Shown here: in pieces, positions 49,191-57,807 of the stretch
How positions within the stretch are numbered: the stretch's first letter is position 1
Layout of the letters: every line of letters starts with the position of its first letter
Source: Sphingopyxis sp. YR583
GTDB lineage: Bacteria > Pseudomonadota > Alphaproteobacteria > Sphingomonadales > Sphingomonadaceae
DNA length: 64,000 bases
Assembly (NCBI RefSeq): GCF_900108295.1
Contig: NZ_FNWK01000002.1
Coordinates: forward strand, 248,001-312,000
Direction of reading: 5' to 3'
Made by a program: the position numbers and the translations under genes
The notes under the pieces: model-generated
What the model was told of the DNA's origin: nothing
Database searches by the model: none
What the model saw: the letters and a program-made list of their open reading frames with translations, nothing else

Positions 49191-50372
49191 TCAGGCGAGG
49201 CCGGCTTTCCAGTCGCGGCGGATTTTCTTGGCAAGGCTCCATTTGTGGACTTCGGTCGGGCCGTCATAGATGCGAAAGGCGCGAACCTCCCGGAACACCT
49301 GCTCGACGATCGTCTTGTCGGTAACGCCCGTGCCGCCCATCACCTGCACGCAGCGGTCGGCGATGCGCATCAGGGCTTCGGACACAGCGACCTTCGCCAT
49401 CGAGCTTTCGACCGTACCAAGCGATCCGGTGTCGAGCACCGAAGCGCACCAGTCGATCATCAGTTCGGCCTGTTTCAGGTCGATCATATTCTCGGCAAGC
49501 ATGAAGCCGACGCCTTCATGCTCGATCAGCGGCTTGCCGAACGCTTCGCGGCGGTTCGCATAATCGGTCGCGATCTCGTGCGCGCGAATACACGCGCCGA
49601 GCCAGCGCATGCAGTGGGACAGGCGGGCAGGGGAGAGGCGGACCTGCGCATAGCGAAATCCTTCACCGGCCTCGCCCAGCATCTGGTCGGCGGGTACGCG
49701 CAGATTGTCGATCGTCAGCGTCGCATGGCCGCCGGGCATCGAGCTGTCGATCGTGTTCGGCACATCGTCGATGCGGATCGCGGGGTCGGGCAGGTCGACG
49801 AGGAACATGCACGCGCCCTGTTCGGACTTTGCCATCACGATGCCGACACGCGCGCCCTGCGCCCCGGTGATGAAGGTCTTGCGGCCGTTGACGACCCAGT
49901 GATTGCCGTCGAGGTGGCACGTCGTCTTCATCATCGACGGGTCGGACCCCGCGCCGCCCTCTTCGGCAGGCTCGGTCATAAAGAAGGCCGACCGGACCTC
50001 GCCCGCAACCATCGGCTTCAGGAAGCGCTCCTTCAGTTCGGGGCTGCCTTCCTTGCCGAGCAAGTACATATTGCCTTCGTCAGGCGCCATGGTGTTGCAC
50101 GCGAGCGGGCCGAGCGGCGACAGGCCGCTCTTGATCAGCACAACCGCTGTCTCGCGCTGGTTCAAATGATCGCCGTCGCCCAGGATATGGGGGGTGAGCA
50201 CGCCCGCGGCCCGCGCATGCTCACGCATTTCCATGACCAGATCGTCGGTCGGCGCACCATGGTGGTCGCGGCGCGGGTCGGTTTCATACGGAACGACGAT
50301 TTCGCGGACGAACGCTTCGACCTTCGCCGCAATCGCCAATGCCCGATCCGATACGCCTTCGCTCGCCGCCAT
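49191..50372 (-). CDS. acyl-CoA dehydrogenase
   Basis: The 393-residue product carries FFMTEPAEEGGAGSDPSM, VNGRKTFITGAQGARVG, a C-terminal YANRREAFGKPLIEHEGVGFMLAE and the end TVEQVFREVRAF-like IYDGPTEVHKWSLAKKIRR, with the Arg/Gly pattern of the family. ATG 50372 follows AAGGGA by six bases; the upstream ATG 50387 has none. It is transcribed from the region with the second palindrome at 50417, divergent from the NMO gene. Confidence 0.92.
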   Translation of the reverse strand: MAASEGVSDRALAIAAKVEAFVREIVVPYETDPRRDHHGAPTDDLVMEMREHARAAGVLTPHILGDGDHLNQRETAVVLIKSGLSPLGPLACNTMAPDEGNMYLLGKEGSPELKERFLKPMVAGEVRSAFFMTEPAEEGGAGSDPSMMKTTCHLDGNHWVVNGRKTFITGAQGARVGIVMAKSEQGACMFLVDLPDPAIRIDDVPNTIDSSMPGGHATLTIDNLRVPADQMLGEAGEGFRYAQVRLSPARLSHCMRWLGACIRAHEIATDYANRREAFGKPLIEHEGVGFMLAENMIDLKQAELMIDWCASVLDTGSLGTVESSMAKVAVSEALMRIADRCVQVMGGTGVTDKTIVEQVFREVRAFRIYDGPTEVHKWSLAKKIRRDWKAGLA

Positions 50373-50416
50373 TCCGATTCCCTTCATTGTCTATGTAACA
50401 CTCCCTCAACCGGACG

Positions 50417-50432
50417 TTGACGTAAGCGTCAA
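50417..50432. promoter_or_regulatory. 16-bp palindrome TTGACGTAAGCGTCAA, probable shared operator
   Basis: One base differs from the site at 49132 (G for A at position 10). It lies in the divergent gap between an acyl-CoA dehydrogenase (start 50372) and an NMO-family gene (start 50494), 44 and 61 bp away, so one bound regulator could act on both promoters. Flanking bases AACCGGACG and AAGT are also shared with 49132. Confidence 0.75.
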
Positions 50433-50493
50433 GTTAATTCATGTGCGAAGGCGACAATGCCGTAAGGGCAACATTATTGCGGAAGGACTGGTC

Positions 50494-51474
50494 ATGGCTT
50501 TCAAGACACGCATTACCGAGATGCTGGGCATCGAGCATCCAATCGTTCAGGGTGGGATGCAGAGCGTCGGCTACGCCGAACTTGCCGCTGCCGTGTCGAA
50601 TGCCGGGGGGCTCGGCATATTGACCGCGCTCACCCAGCCGACGCCCGCGGCGCTCAGCGCCGAAATCGAGCGGTGCCGCGCGATGACCGACAAGCCCTTC
50701 GGTGTGAATATGACCGTGTTTCCGACGATCAATGCGCCCGACTACAAGGCCTATGCGCAGGCGATCATCGATGGCGGGGTCAAGATCGTCGAGACCGCAG
50801 GGACCCCCGCAGTGCGCGAAATCTGGGAGATGCTGAAACCCCACGGCATCACGATTCTCCACAAATGCACGGCGGTACGCCATGCGCTGTCGGCCGAGCG
50901 CGCGGGTTGCGACATCATCTCGATCGACGGCTTCGAATGCGCGGGCCACCCGGGCGAGGACGATATCCCTGGCCTGATCCTGATTCCGGCAGCGGCCGAC
51001 AAGGTGAAAATTCCGATGCTCGCCTCGGGCGGGTTTGGTGACGGCCGCGGGCTTGTCGCGGCGCTGACGCTCGGTGCCGAGGGGATCAACATGGGCACGC
51101 GTTTCTGCGCGACTGTCGAAGCACCGATCCATGACAATGTGAAGCAGGCCTATATCGACAATGACGAGCGCGGCAGCTTCCTCATTTTCCGCAGCCTCAA
51201 GAACACGGCGCGCGTCGGCAAGAGCGCAGTGAGCGAAGAGGTTGTGCGTCGTCTCGCGGTGCCCGACGCCACCTTCGCCGACGTCGCCGAACTGGTGAAC
51301 GGCAAGGCCGGCCGCGAATTGCTCGAAAGCGGCGACCTTTCGAAGGGCGTCTTCTGGGCTGGCATGGTGCAGGGACTGATCCACGACATCCCGACCTGCA
51401 AGGAACTCATCGACCGTATCATCGCGGACGCCGACGCGATTATCGACCAGCGCCTCGCATCGATGCGCGCATAA
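50494..51474 (+). CDS. NMO-family flavoprotein (nitronate monooxygenase/2-enoyl reductase-like)
   Basis: The 326-residue TIM-barrel FMN protein has IEHPIVQGGMQSVGYAELAAAVSNAGGLG, DGFECAGHPGEDD (the catalytic His of nitronate monooxygenase lies here), ASGGFGDGRGLVAAL and LGAEGINMGTRF. The name may mislead: members near acyl-CoA genes may act as enoyl reductases. GGAAGGA precedes ATG 50494. It is divergent from an acyl-CoA dehydrogenase and probably under the same operator. Confidence 0.88.
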   Translation: MAFKTRITEMLGIEHPIVQGGMQSVGYAELAAAVSNAGGLGILTALTQPTPAALSAEIERCRAMTDKPFGVNMTVFPTINAPDYKAYAQAIIDGGVKIVETAGTPAVREIWEMLKPHGITILHKCTAVRHALSAERAGCDIISIDGFECAGHPGEDDIPGLILIPAAADKVKIPMLASGGFGDGRGLVAALTLGAEGINMGTRFCATVEAPIHDNVKQAYIDNDERGSFLIFRSLKNTARVGKSAVSEEVVRRLAVPDATFADVAELVNGKAGRELLESGDLSKGVFWAGMVQGLIHDIPTCKELIDRIIADADAIIDQRLASMRA

Positions 51475-51586
51475 TTCTCCCGCCACGCTGGCGCGCCGCG
51501 TCGGCTTTCGATATGGTCCGATTCATCGCAATTCGGTCACATCGAACGCCGTCGGCGCCAGCTCGCCGGCGCGGCAAGGGGGATTT

Positions 51587-52669
51587 TTGAGCCTCATCGA
51601 ATATAAGGGTTTCGGCGGCGTTCCGCTGTCGGCCGACATGCTCGGCGACGAAAACGACCCGCCGGTCCTTCTGATCCCCGAAATCGGCCAAAGCCGGGCG
51701 GCTTGGCGCGACGTCGCCGAGGCGCTGGTGCTGTCGGGCCGTCGCGTCGTCAATCTCGACCTGCGGGATGCGGATCAGCTTGCGCCGCATATCGAGGATC
51801 TGCGCGCGGTGCTCGCGCAAATGGGCTCGCGCCCGGTGGTCGTCGCCGCTGGCAACGGCGGATGGATTGCAACACGCGCGCTGGCGATCGACGGCACGCA
51901 TCTTGCGGCCGGACTGGTCCTCGTCGACATGCCGGTCGATGAAGAGGCCATCGCCGATGGCCTCGCCGCCCGATTGGCCCTGCCGGCGCTCGTCGTACGC
52001 GGTGGCTTTTCGCCGGCGCAATCGGGAACGGCCAGCGACGCATTCAACGCCGCGCTGCCGATCGGTCAGATTGCCGATATCAACGAATGCGACCTCGAGC
52101 TGGCATCGGACCGAAAGGAAGCCTTGCTCGGCCAGCTTCTCGAATTTCTGGAGCTGCGCCAGCCGCGCGATGCGATGGAGTTCAAGGCGGGATCGGACCC
52201 GCGCACGCTCCGCGACGCGATGGGCTGCTTCGCGACCGGCATCACGATCGTCACCGCACTCGACGCTGCGGGAAGCCCCGTCGGCCTCACCGCAAACAGC
52301 TTCACCTCGGTCTCGCTCGACCCGCCGCTTTTGCTCGTGTGCATCGCCAATACGGCCGGAACCGCGCCCGCCCTGCGTGAAGCAGGGCATTTCGGCGTGA
52401 ATGTCCTGCAGATCGGCCAGCAGCCGACATCGAACCGCTTCGCCGCAAAGGGCGAGGACCGCTTCGCCAATCAGCCGTGGGCCCCAGGACAGACCGGCGT
52501 GCCGCTGCTCGGCAGTTCGCTCGTCTCGTTCGAGTGCGAGCGCGAATCGCTGCACGAAGCGGGCGATCATTTCATCCTCATCGGCCGCGTCGTGCGCGCG
52601 CAGTTCGAACCGCATCGCGATCCGTTGCTCTATTTTCGGGGGAAGTACCGGCGGCTGCATTTCGCCTGA
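51587..52669 (+). CDS. fusion of degenerate alpha/beta-hydrolase and flavin reductase
   Basis: The 360-residue product has an N-terminal alpha/beta-hydrolase-like domain (residues about 1-195) and a C-terminal flavin-reductase FMN-split-barrel (AMGCFATGITIVTALD, GLTANSFTSVSLDPPLLLVCI, YFRGKYRRLHF, about 205-360). In the hydrolase half the nucleophile elbow GHSLGG is AAGNGG (Gly89 at the Ser position), and the oxyanion HG and the catalytic His are also lost, so only a structural role is likely. The start TTG 51587 follows AAGGGGG. It is 112 bp after the NMO gene; it may supply reduced flavin or fold into an oxygenase complex, but no oxygenase is adjacent. Confidence 0.85.
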   Translation: MSLIEYKGFGGVPLSADMLGDENDPPVLLIPEIGQSRAAWRDVAEALVLSGRRVVNLDLRDADQLAPHIEDLRAVLAQMGSRPVVVAAGNGGWIATRALAIDGTHLAAGLVLVDMPVDEEAIADGLAARLALPALVVRGGFSPAQSGTASDAFNAALPIGQIADINECDLELASDRKEALLGQLLEFLELRQPRDAMEFKAGSDPRTLRDAMGCFATGITIVTALDAAGSPVGLTANSFTSVSLDPPLLLVCIANTAGTAPALREAGHFGVNVLQIGQQPTSNRFAAKGEDRFANQPWAPGQTGVPLLGSSLVSFECERESLHEAGDHFILIGRVVRAQFEPHRDPLLYFRGKYRRLHFA

Positions 52670-52759
52670 TGGCGGACAGGGTGGGATTCGAACCCACGGT
52701 GAGCTTGCACCCACGGCGGTTTTCAAGACCGCTGCCTTAAACCACTCGGCCACCTGTCC
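52670..52759 (-). tRNA. tRNA-Ser (anticodon TGA)
   Basis: The minus strand folds as a tRNA with acceptor GGACAGG/CCTGTCC, D-arm GTGGCCGAGTGG, anticodon stem GCGGT/ACCGC with loop CTTGAAA (anticodon TGA), a long variable arm typical of class II tRNA (GGGTGCAAGCTCACC), T-arm GTGGGTTCGAATCCCAC and encoded CCA. It ends one base from the stop of the convergent flavin-reductase gene. Confidence 0.97.
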
Positions 52760-52905
52760 GCACGGCGCCGCCATAGCGCGTGATGACCTTGCGGCAAGCG
52801 AAACCTTACCGACTCGCCCCGTCGCGCGAATGAGTCGCTTTGTCCCGGCAAAGCCTAGCCAAGCGGCTCGCATCTGTGCGACACACGCCTTATGGTGGGG
52901 ACATG

Positions 52906-53967
52906 ATGCAAGCTATACGTTTCAGAATCGGACGCCTTTTCAACTTCGCGGCGGCTTTCCTGTCGGCCTGGATGCTCACAGCTTCGGCACCGCTCCACGC
53001 GCAGAGCGCCGACGGCAGCTTCGACAGCTATGTCCAGTCGCTGTGGCCGAAAGCGCAGTCACGCGGCGTATCGCGCACCACATTCGACCGCGTGACCGCC
53101 GGGCTGACGTATAATCCGCGCGTCGTCGCGCTCGATCGCGACAATCTGGGTAGTCCGCCGAACCCGAATACGCCGATTCCCGCATTCGCACCGTATAAGG
53201 CGAAGCATGTCGATGCCGCGCGCATCGGTGGCGGCCGCCGCGTCCACGACCGGCTGCTCCCTTTGCTGTCGCGTATCGAGGCGCGTACCGGCGTGCCGAC
53301 CAGCATCATGATCGCCATTTACGGCCACGAAACCGCTTACGGCCAGGTCACGGGCAATTTCGACCTGCCCGAAGCGCTGGCGACGCTTGCCTATGAGGGC
53401 CGTCGTCGCACCTTGTTCGAGCCCGAACTCATCGCGACGATGGTGATGGTCGAACGCGGCGTGCCGCGTAGCGCGCTCAAAGGCAGTTGGGCCGGCGCGT
53501 TCGGCTATCCGCAATTCCTGCCGTCCGTCTATCTGCAGGTGGCCGAGGACGGCGACGGCGACGGCGTCGCGCGCATCTGGTCGAGCGAGGCAGATGCTAT
53601 CGAATCGATCGGCGCCTATTTGCGCCGTGCCGGCTGGCGTGCAGGCCAGCCGTGGGGGGTGGCCGTGACGGTTCCCGCTGGCTTCAACCGCGGCGCGGTC
53701 GCGAACCGCCTGACCCCGACGCGCTGCCCGCGCGTTTTCGACCGCCACAGCCGCTGGCGCTCGATGTCCGAATGGCGCGCCGTGGGGATTCAGCCGGTCA
53801 ATGGCCGCTGGCCCGATGGCAATGTTCAGGCGACATTGCTTGAACCTGACGGCCCCGGTCGGACAGCCTATTTGCTGACCGGTAACTATCGTGCGATATT
53901 GGACTATAATTGTTCTAATTTTTACGCATTGTCTGTGGGGTTGCTGGCGGATGAAATCGATCGTTAG
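52906..53967 (+). CDS. lytic murein transglycosylase, MltB-like
   Basis: The 353-residue product has a signal peptide (ending APLHAQ) and a lytic transglycosylase domain of the MltB/SLT family: IAIYGHETAYGQVTG contains the catalytic Glu, then GSWAGAFGYPQFLPS and YDGAYLR-like SIGAYLRRAGW. It cleaves glycan strands in the periplasm. ATGs at 52903 and 52906 follow a GGTGGGG; the second has a better distance. Its 3' end overlaps the rlpA start by 17 bases, so they are coupled. Confidence 0.93.
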   Translation: MQAIRFRIGRLFNFAAAFLSAWMLTASAPLHAQSADGSFDSYVQSLWPKAQSRGVSRTTFDRVTAGLTYNPRVVALDRDNLGSPPNPNTPIPAFAPYKAKHVDAARIGGGRRVHDRLLPLLSRIEARTGVPTSIMIAIYGHETAYGQVTGNFDLPEALATLAYEGRRRTLFEPELIATMVMVERGVPRSALKGSWAGAFGYPQFLPSVYLQVAEDGDGDGVARIWSSEADAIESIGAYLRRAGWRAGQPWGVAVTVPAGFNRGAVANRLTPTRCPRVFDRHSRWRSMSEWRAVGIQPVNGRWPDGNVQATLLEPDGPGRTAYLLTGNYRAILDYNCSNFYALSVGLLADEIDR

Positions 53968-54937
53968 AGGCGGGGGCCTGTTGGCCGGGGCGATGTTGAT
54001 GCTCGCCGGCTGTGGGAGTGTTGGCGGCAAGCGCGAAGGCGGCCCGATCGCAAGTCCGACGCCGACGACCGCCGCGAACGGCGTTTCAGATGTCCCGGTC
54101 AAGCTCGGCGATCCCTATATGATCGGCGGCGTCACTTACACGCCCGCCGATATCCCCGATTATGACGACGTCGGCTATGCGAGCTGGTACGGCGAGGAAC
54201 TTGGCGGCAAACCGACCGCCAATGGCGAGACGTTCGATCCTGCGGCGATCAGTGCGGCGCACAAGACGCTGCCGTTGCCAAGCTATGTCGAAGTCACCGC
54301 ACTCGACACCGGTCGGACGATTCTCGTGCGCGTCAACGATCGTGGGCCGATGGCGAGCGACCGGCTGATCGACCTTTCGCGCGGCGCCGCCGAGCAGCTC
54401 GGCCTCACCGACGGCCTCTCCACCGTCCGCGTCCGCCGCACAAACCCACCCGCCGCCGAGCGCGCGCAGCTCCGCTCGGGCAAAGCTGTTCCCGAACGCA
54501 TCGCCACCCCTGAATCGCTGCTGGCGATCCTGCGTAACAAGGCGAAGGCGCTGCCCACACCGAAATCAGCAATCGCGCCCGTCACGGCGCAGCCCGCCGC
54601 GCCGGTCGCGTCAGGCACCGCGAAGCCGGGCGACGACCGATTTGTCGTTGAGGGCCCTGAGACGACCAAGGCGGCGCCCAAACCCGCCGCCGCGAAGCCT
54701 ACTGCCCCCGCAAAGCCCGCGCCTGCTGCCGGGGCCTATGTGATTCAGGTCGGTGCTTTCAGCACCGAAAGCCGTGCCAGTGCCGCTGCGAAATCGGTTG
54801 GAGGGCATGTCACGAAGGCTGGAAATTTGTGGAGAGTCCGTGTCGGCCCCTTTGCCAGTGACGCTGAAGCGCGTGGCGCGCTCGGCAGCGTAAAGGCCAA
54901 GGGCTTTCGCGACGCAGTCGTCCAGCGCGATCGCTGA
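53951..54937 (+). CDS. rlpA: septal ring lytic transglycosylase RlpA (lipoprotein)
   Basis: The 328-residue product has a lipobox LMLAGC, a double-psi beta-barrel RlpA domain (GYASWYGEELGGKPTANGETFDP, NDRGPMASDRLIDLSRGAAEQLG) and a C-terminal SPOR domain (AYVIQVGAFSTESRASAA) that binds denuded glycan at the septum; Pro/Ala-rich linker between. RlpA cleaves naked glycan strands in cell division. It overlaps the mltB-like gene and is 11 bp before the carboxypeptidase. Confidence 0.94.
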   Translation: MKSIVRGGGLLAGAMLMLAGCGSVGGKREGGPIASPTPTTAANGVSDVPVKLGDPYMIGGVTYTPADIPDYDDVGYASWYGEELGGKPTANGETFDPAAISAAHKTLPLPSYVEVTALDTGRTILVRVNDRGPMASDRLIDLSRGAAEQLGLTDGLSTVRVRRTNPPAAERAQLRSGKAVPERIATPESLLAILRNKAKALPTPKSAIAPVTAQPAAPVASGTAKPGDDRFVVEGPETTKAAPKPAAAKPTAPAKPAPAAGAYVIQVGAFSTESRASAAAKSVGGHVTKAGNLWRVRVGPFASDAEARGALGSVKAKGFRDAVVQRDR

Positions 54938-54948
54938 CGACCGGGCGC

Positions 54949-56175
54949 GTGAGGACGTCGGTATCCATCCTTGCAAAGAGCGGCGCTGCGGCGCTGGCGA
55001 TGTGCGCTCTGACATTGGCTTTTCCGGCGGCATCGGCGGGCGATGCCCGACCAAAATCCGCGCCGGTCAGCCGTCCACTTTACGTCACCCAAGCGCCGAT
55101 CGTGATGCTCAAGGATCTCGATTCGGGCGCCATTCTCTTCTCGCGCGGCGCCGACAAACGTTTCGCACCGGCCTCGATGGCCAAGGTGATGACCGCCTAT
55201 GTCGTGCTCGACCTGATCCGGAAGGGCGAGCTGTCGCGTGACAAGCAGTTCACCGTCAGCGAAGCGACCTGGAAGAAGTGGAACGGCAGCACCGGCGGCT
55301 CGACGATGTTCCTCCGCCCGAACGAAAAGGTTTCGGTCGACGAGTTGCTGAAGGGACTGATTACCGTTTCGGGCAATGATGCCGCCGCAGTGCTCGCGGT
55401 CGGGATCGACGGAAGCGAAGACGCATTCGTCAAGCGAATGAATGCAGTAGCGGCCAAAATCGGGATGGCGTCGAGCCGGTTCGGGACGCCGAGTGGCTGG
55501 CCCGACGGTGGCATCACCAAGGTAAGCGCCGCCGACTTGATCACGCTTGCCGACCGATTGATTCGCGATCACCCCGATGGCTACAGCCGCTATTTCTCAT
55601 TGCCGAAACTCCAGCACGGCAAATCGCCCGACGGGAAACCGATCGTCCAGCCGAACCGCAACCCCATTCTCGGGCGCTTCGCGGGGGCCGACGGGTTGAA
55701 AACGGGTCACACCGCCGAGGCCGGTTATTGCTTCCTCGGCTCGGCAAAACGAAACGGGCGCCGTCTCATCATGGTCGTGGCGGGCATGAGCAGCGAAAAG
55801 GCTCGGCGCGACGAGGCTGAGCGGCTGATGAAATGGGGTTTCGACGAATGGGAGGGAAGGGAGCTTGTCCCCGCCGGCGCGAGTCTCGGTCACATCGACG
55901 TCAAAAAGGGAGTGATTCCGGCGGTTCGCACCGAGGCCAGCATCGCCGTGCGGATGACGGTTCCCAAGGGCTATAGCGGCGGCTATCGCGCGGTCATGCG
56001 TTCCCAGACTCCACTTGTCGCGCCCGTCACACGCGGGACGCCGGTTGCCGAACTCGTCGTCACACCCGATGGTCTGCCCCCGCAAACGACGCCGCTGATC
56101 GCCGCCGCCGACGTGGACGAGGGTGGCTGGTGGGCGCGCGCGCGGACGGGATTCTACCGGCTGACCGGGCTGTGA
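54949..56175 (+). CDS. dacC: D-alanyl-D-alanine carboxypeptidase (PBP5/6-like)
   Basis: The 408-residue product has a signal peptide (ending FPAASA), SxxK as SMAK, SGN as SGND and KTG as KTGH, then a C-terminal beta domain and an amphipathic end. It trims the last D-Ala from peptidoglycan stem peptides. GTG start at 54949 is the best in the gap after rlpA. Its TGA overlaps the GTG of tmk, so cell-wall and replication genes are coupled here. The symbol follows the PBP5/6 group; dacA or dacF are possible. Confidence 0.93.
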   Translation: MRTSVSILAKSGAAALAMCALTLAFPAASAGDARPKSAPVSRPLYVTQAPIVMLKDLDSGAILFSRGADKRFAPASMAKVMTAYVVLDLIRKGELSRDKQFTVSEATWKKWNGSTGGSTMFLRPNEKVSVDELLKGLITVSGNDAAAVLAVGIDGSEDAFVKRMNAVAAKIGMASSRFGTPSGWPDGGITKVSAADLITLADRLIRDHPDGYSRYFSLPKLQHGKSPDGKPIVQPNRNPILGRFAGADGLKTGHTAEAGYCFLGSAKRNGRRLIMVVAGMSSEKARRDEAERLMKWGFDEWEGRELVPAGASLGHIDVKKGVIPAVRTEASIAVRMTVPKGYSGGYRAVMRSQTPLVAPVTRGTPVAELVVTPDGLPPQTTPLIAAADVDEGGWWARARTGFYRLTGL

Positions 56176-56789
56176 CCGGGCGCTTCATCACGCTCGAAGG
56201 CGGCGAGGGCGTCGGAAAATCGACCCAGATCCGCGCTCTTGCCGATGCGTTGGCGGCGCGCGGTATCGAGGCCGTCGCGACGCGCGAGCCCGGCGGCAGC
56301 GCCGGAGCCGAAGCGATCCGCGCCCTGCTCATGGAAGGAAGCGACGACCGCTGGGATGCGCGCAGCGAAGCGTTGCTGTTCGCCGCAGCGCGCGCCGACC
56401 ATGTCGCACGCACCATCCGCCCGGCGCTCGATCGCGGCGCATGGGTGCTCTGCGACCGTTTCGTCGATTCGAGCCGTGCCTATCAGGGCGGCGGCGGCGG
56501 GATCACCGACGCCGACCTCCTGACACTGCACGGTTTCGGCTCGATGGGCTTGTTGCCCGACCGCACTTTCCTGCTCACCGTCAGCGCCGACGAAGCCGCG
56601 CGGCGGCTGACCGAACGCGGCGGCAGCGACCGGATGGGCAACAAGCCCGCGGACTATCAGGCACGGCTCGCCGCGCGTTTTGTCGAGATGGCCGAGGCCG
56701 AGCCGGCGCGATGGCGGATCGTCGATGCCGACGCTGTTGCGGCGGACGTCACCGAAGCCATCCTCGCCGACCTCGCGGAATGGCTATGA
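56172..56789 (+). CDS. tmk: thymidylate kinase
   Basis: It phosphorylates dTMP to dTDP. The 205-residue product has the P-loop GGEGVGKST, TREPGGS, DRFVDSSRAYQGGGGG and a C-terminal LID region. Start GTG at 56172 overlaps the stop of the carboxypeptidase gene. The 3' end overlaps holB (ATGA at 56786). The tmk-holB pair is common in bacteria. Confidence 0.96.
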   Translation: MTGRFITLEGGEGVGKSTQIRALADALAARGIEAVATREPGGSAGAEAIRALLMEGSDDRWDARSEALLFAAARADHVARTIRPALDRGAWVLCDRFVDSSRAYQGGGGGITDADLLTLHGFGSMGLLPDRTFLLTVSADEAARRLTERGGSDRMGNKPADYQARLAARFVEMAEAEPARWRIVDADAVAADVTEAILADLAEWL

Positions 56790-57769
56790 TGATCGGCCAT
56801 CAGGACGCCGAGAAGGCCTTTCTTGAGGCGTGGCAGGGCGGCCGTCTTCATCACGCCTGGCTTCTCGCAGGGCCGCAGGGGATGGGAAAGGGCGCCTTTT
56901 CCGAGCGCGTCGCGCGTTTTCTGGTGACCCACGGACGGGCTGGTGACGGGCAGGCTGTGTTGCTCGACGACCGCGGGGACGACGCGGCGGCACGCCTTGT
57001 AGACGCGGGGAACCACCCCGAAATCCTTCGGCTCGCGCGGCAGCCGAAGGACAAGGCAAAGGAGCTCGCACGCAATATCACGATTGAACAGGTCCGGCAG
57101 ATGATCCGCCGGCTGCATCTGTCGCTGTCGCTCGGCGAGTGGCGAGTCATCATCGTCGATGCGGTCGATGATCTGGAAACCGACGGTGCCAACGCGCTGC
57201 TCAAGACGCTCGAAGAACCACCCGCAAAGACCTTGTTCCTGCTCGTCAGCCATTCGCCGGGACGTCTGCTGCCGACAATCCGGTCGCGGTGCAGAATGAT
57301 GCGTTTTCAACCGGTTGACCGTGACGCCATGACTGCGTGGCTGCGCGAGTTGCGGCCCATGCTCGACATTGCCGAGGTGCGGGCGATCGTCACTGCATCG
57401 GGCGGCGTGCCCGGCAAGGCGCTCGCGCTGATCGACAGCGATGTCGCGGCAATGGAAAAGAAGCTGCTCTCCATTGCGGCTGGTGGAGATCCCGGGAACC
57501 GGCTGCGCGAGGCGCTTGCCCGCGAAGTTGCCGGGACCAGCAATCGCGCCCGGCTCGAACTGGTCATCGACATCGTTCCGGGATTGTTGGCGCGACTGGC
57601 GCGCGAACGTCCGATTGCAGAGATTGCGCCCGTTCTTGCGCAATGGGACCGTATTCAACGCACCGTCCGCGACGCGATCCGCGGCTCTTACGACGGCGCG
57701 ATGGTCGGGTTCGAAATCGGAAACTGCCTTGCCGAATTGGCGCCGCGAGAGGCGCCGGCGCAACGCTGA
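56786..57769 (+). CDS. holB: DNA polymerase III delta' subunit
   Basis: A clamp-loader subunit, 327 residues. An AAA+-like N-terminal domain (GPQGMGKGAF, HHAWLLAGP), the segment WRVIIVDAVDDLETDGANALLKTLEEPP and the arginine-finger SRC (SRCRMMRF) are seen. The zinc-module Cys found in many delta' proteins are absent, replaced by LDDRGDDAAARL. Three ATGs (56780, 56786, 56789) cluster; the middle one overlaps the tmk stop and follows GCGGAA. Confidence 0.93.
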   Translation: MMIGHQDAEKAFLEAWQGGRLHHAWLLAGPQGMGKGAFSERVARFLVTHGRAGDGQAVLLDDRGDDAAARLVDAGNHPEILRLARQPKDKAKELARNITIEQVRQMIRRLHLSLSLGEWRVIIVDAVDDLETDGANALLKTLEEPPAKTLFLLVSHSPGRLLPTIRSRCRMMRFQPVDRDAMTAWLRELRPMLDIAEVRAIVTASGGVPGKALALIDSDVAAMEKKLLSIAAGGDPGNRLREALAREVAGTSNRARLELVIDIVPGLLARLARERPIAEIAPVLAQWDRIQRTVRDAIRGSYDGAMVGFEIGNCLAELAPREAPAQR

Positions 57770-57807
57770 CGCTTTCCCTTACGCGCACCAGCGGCTAAGG
57801 CGCGCGC

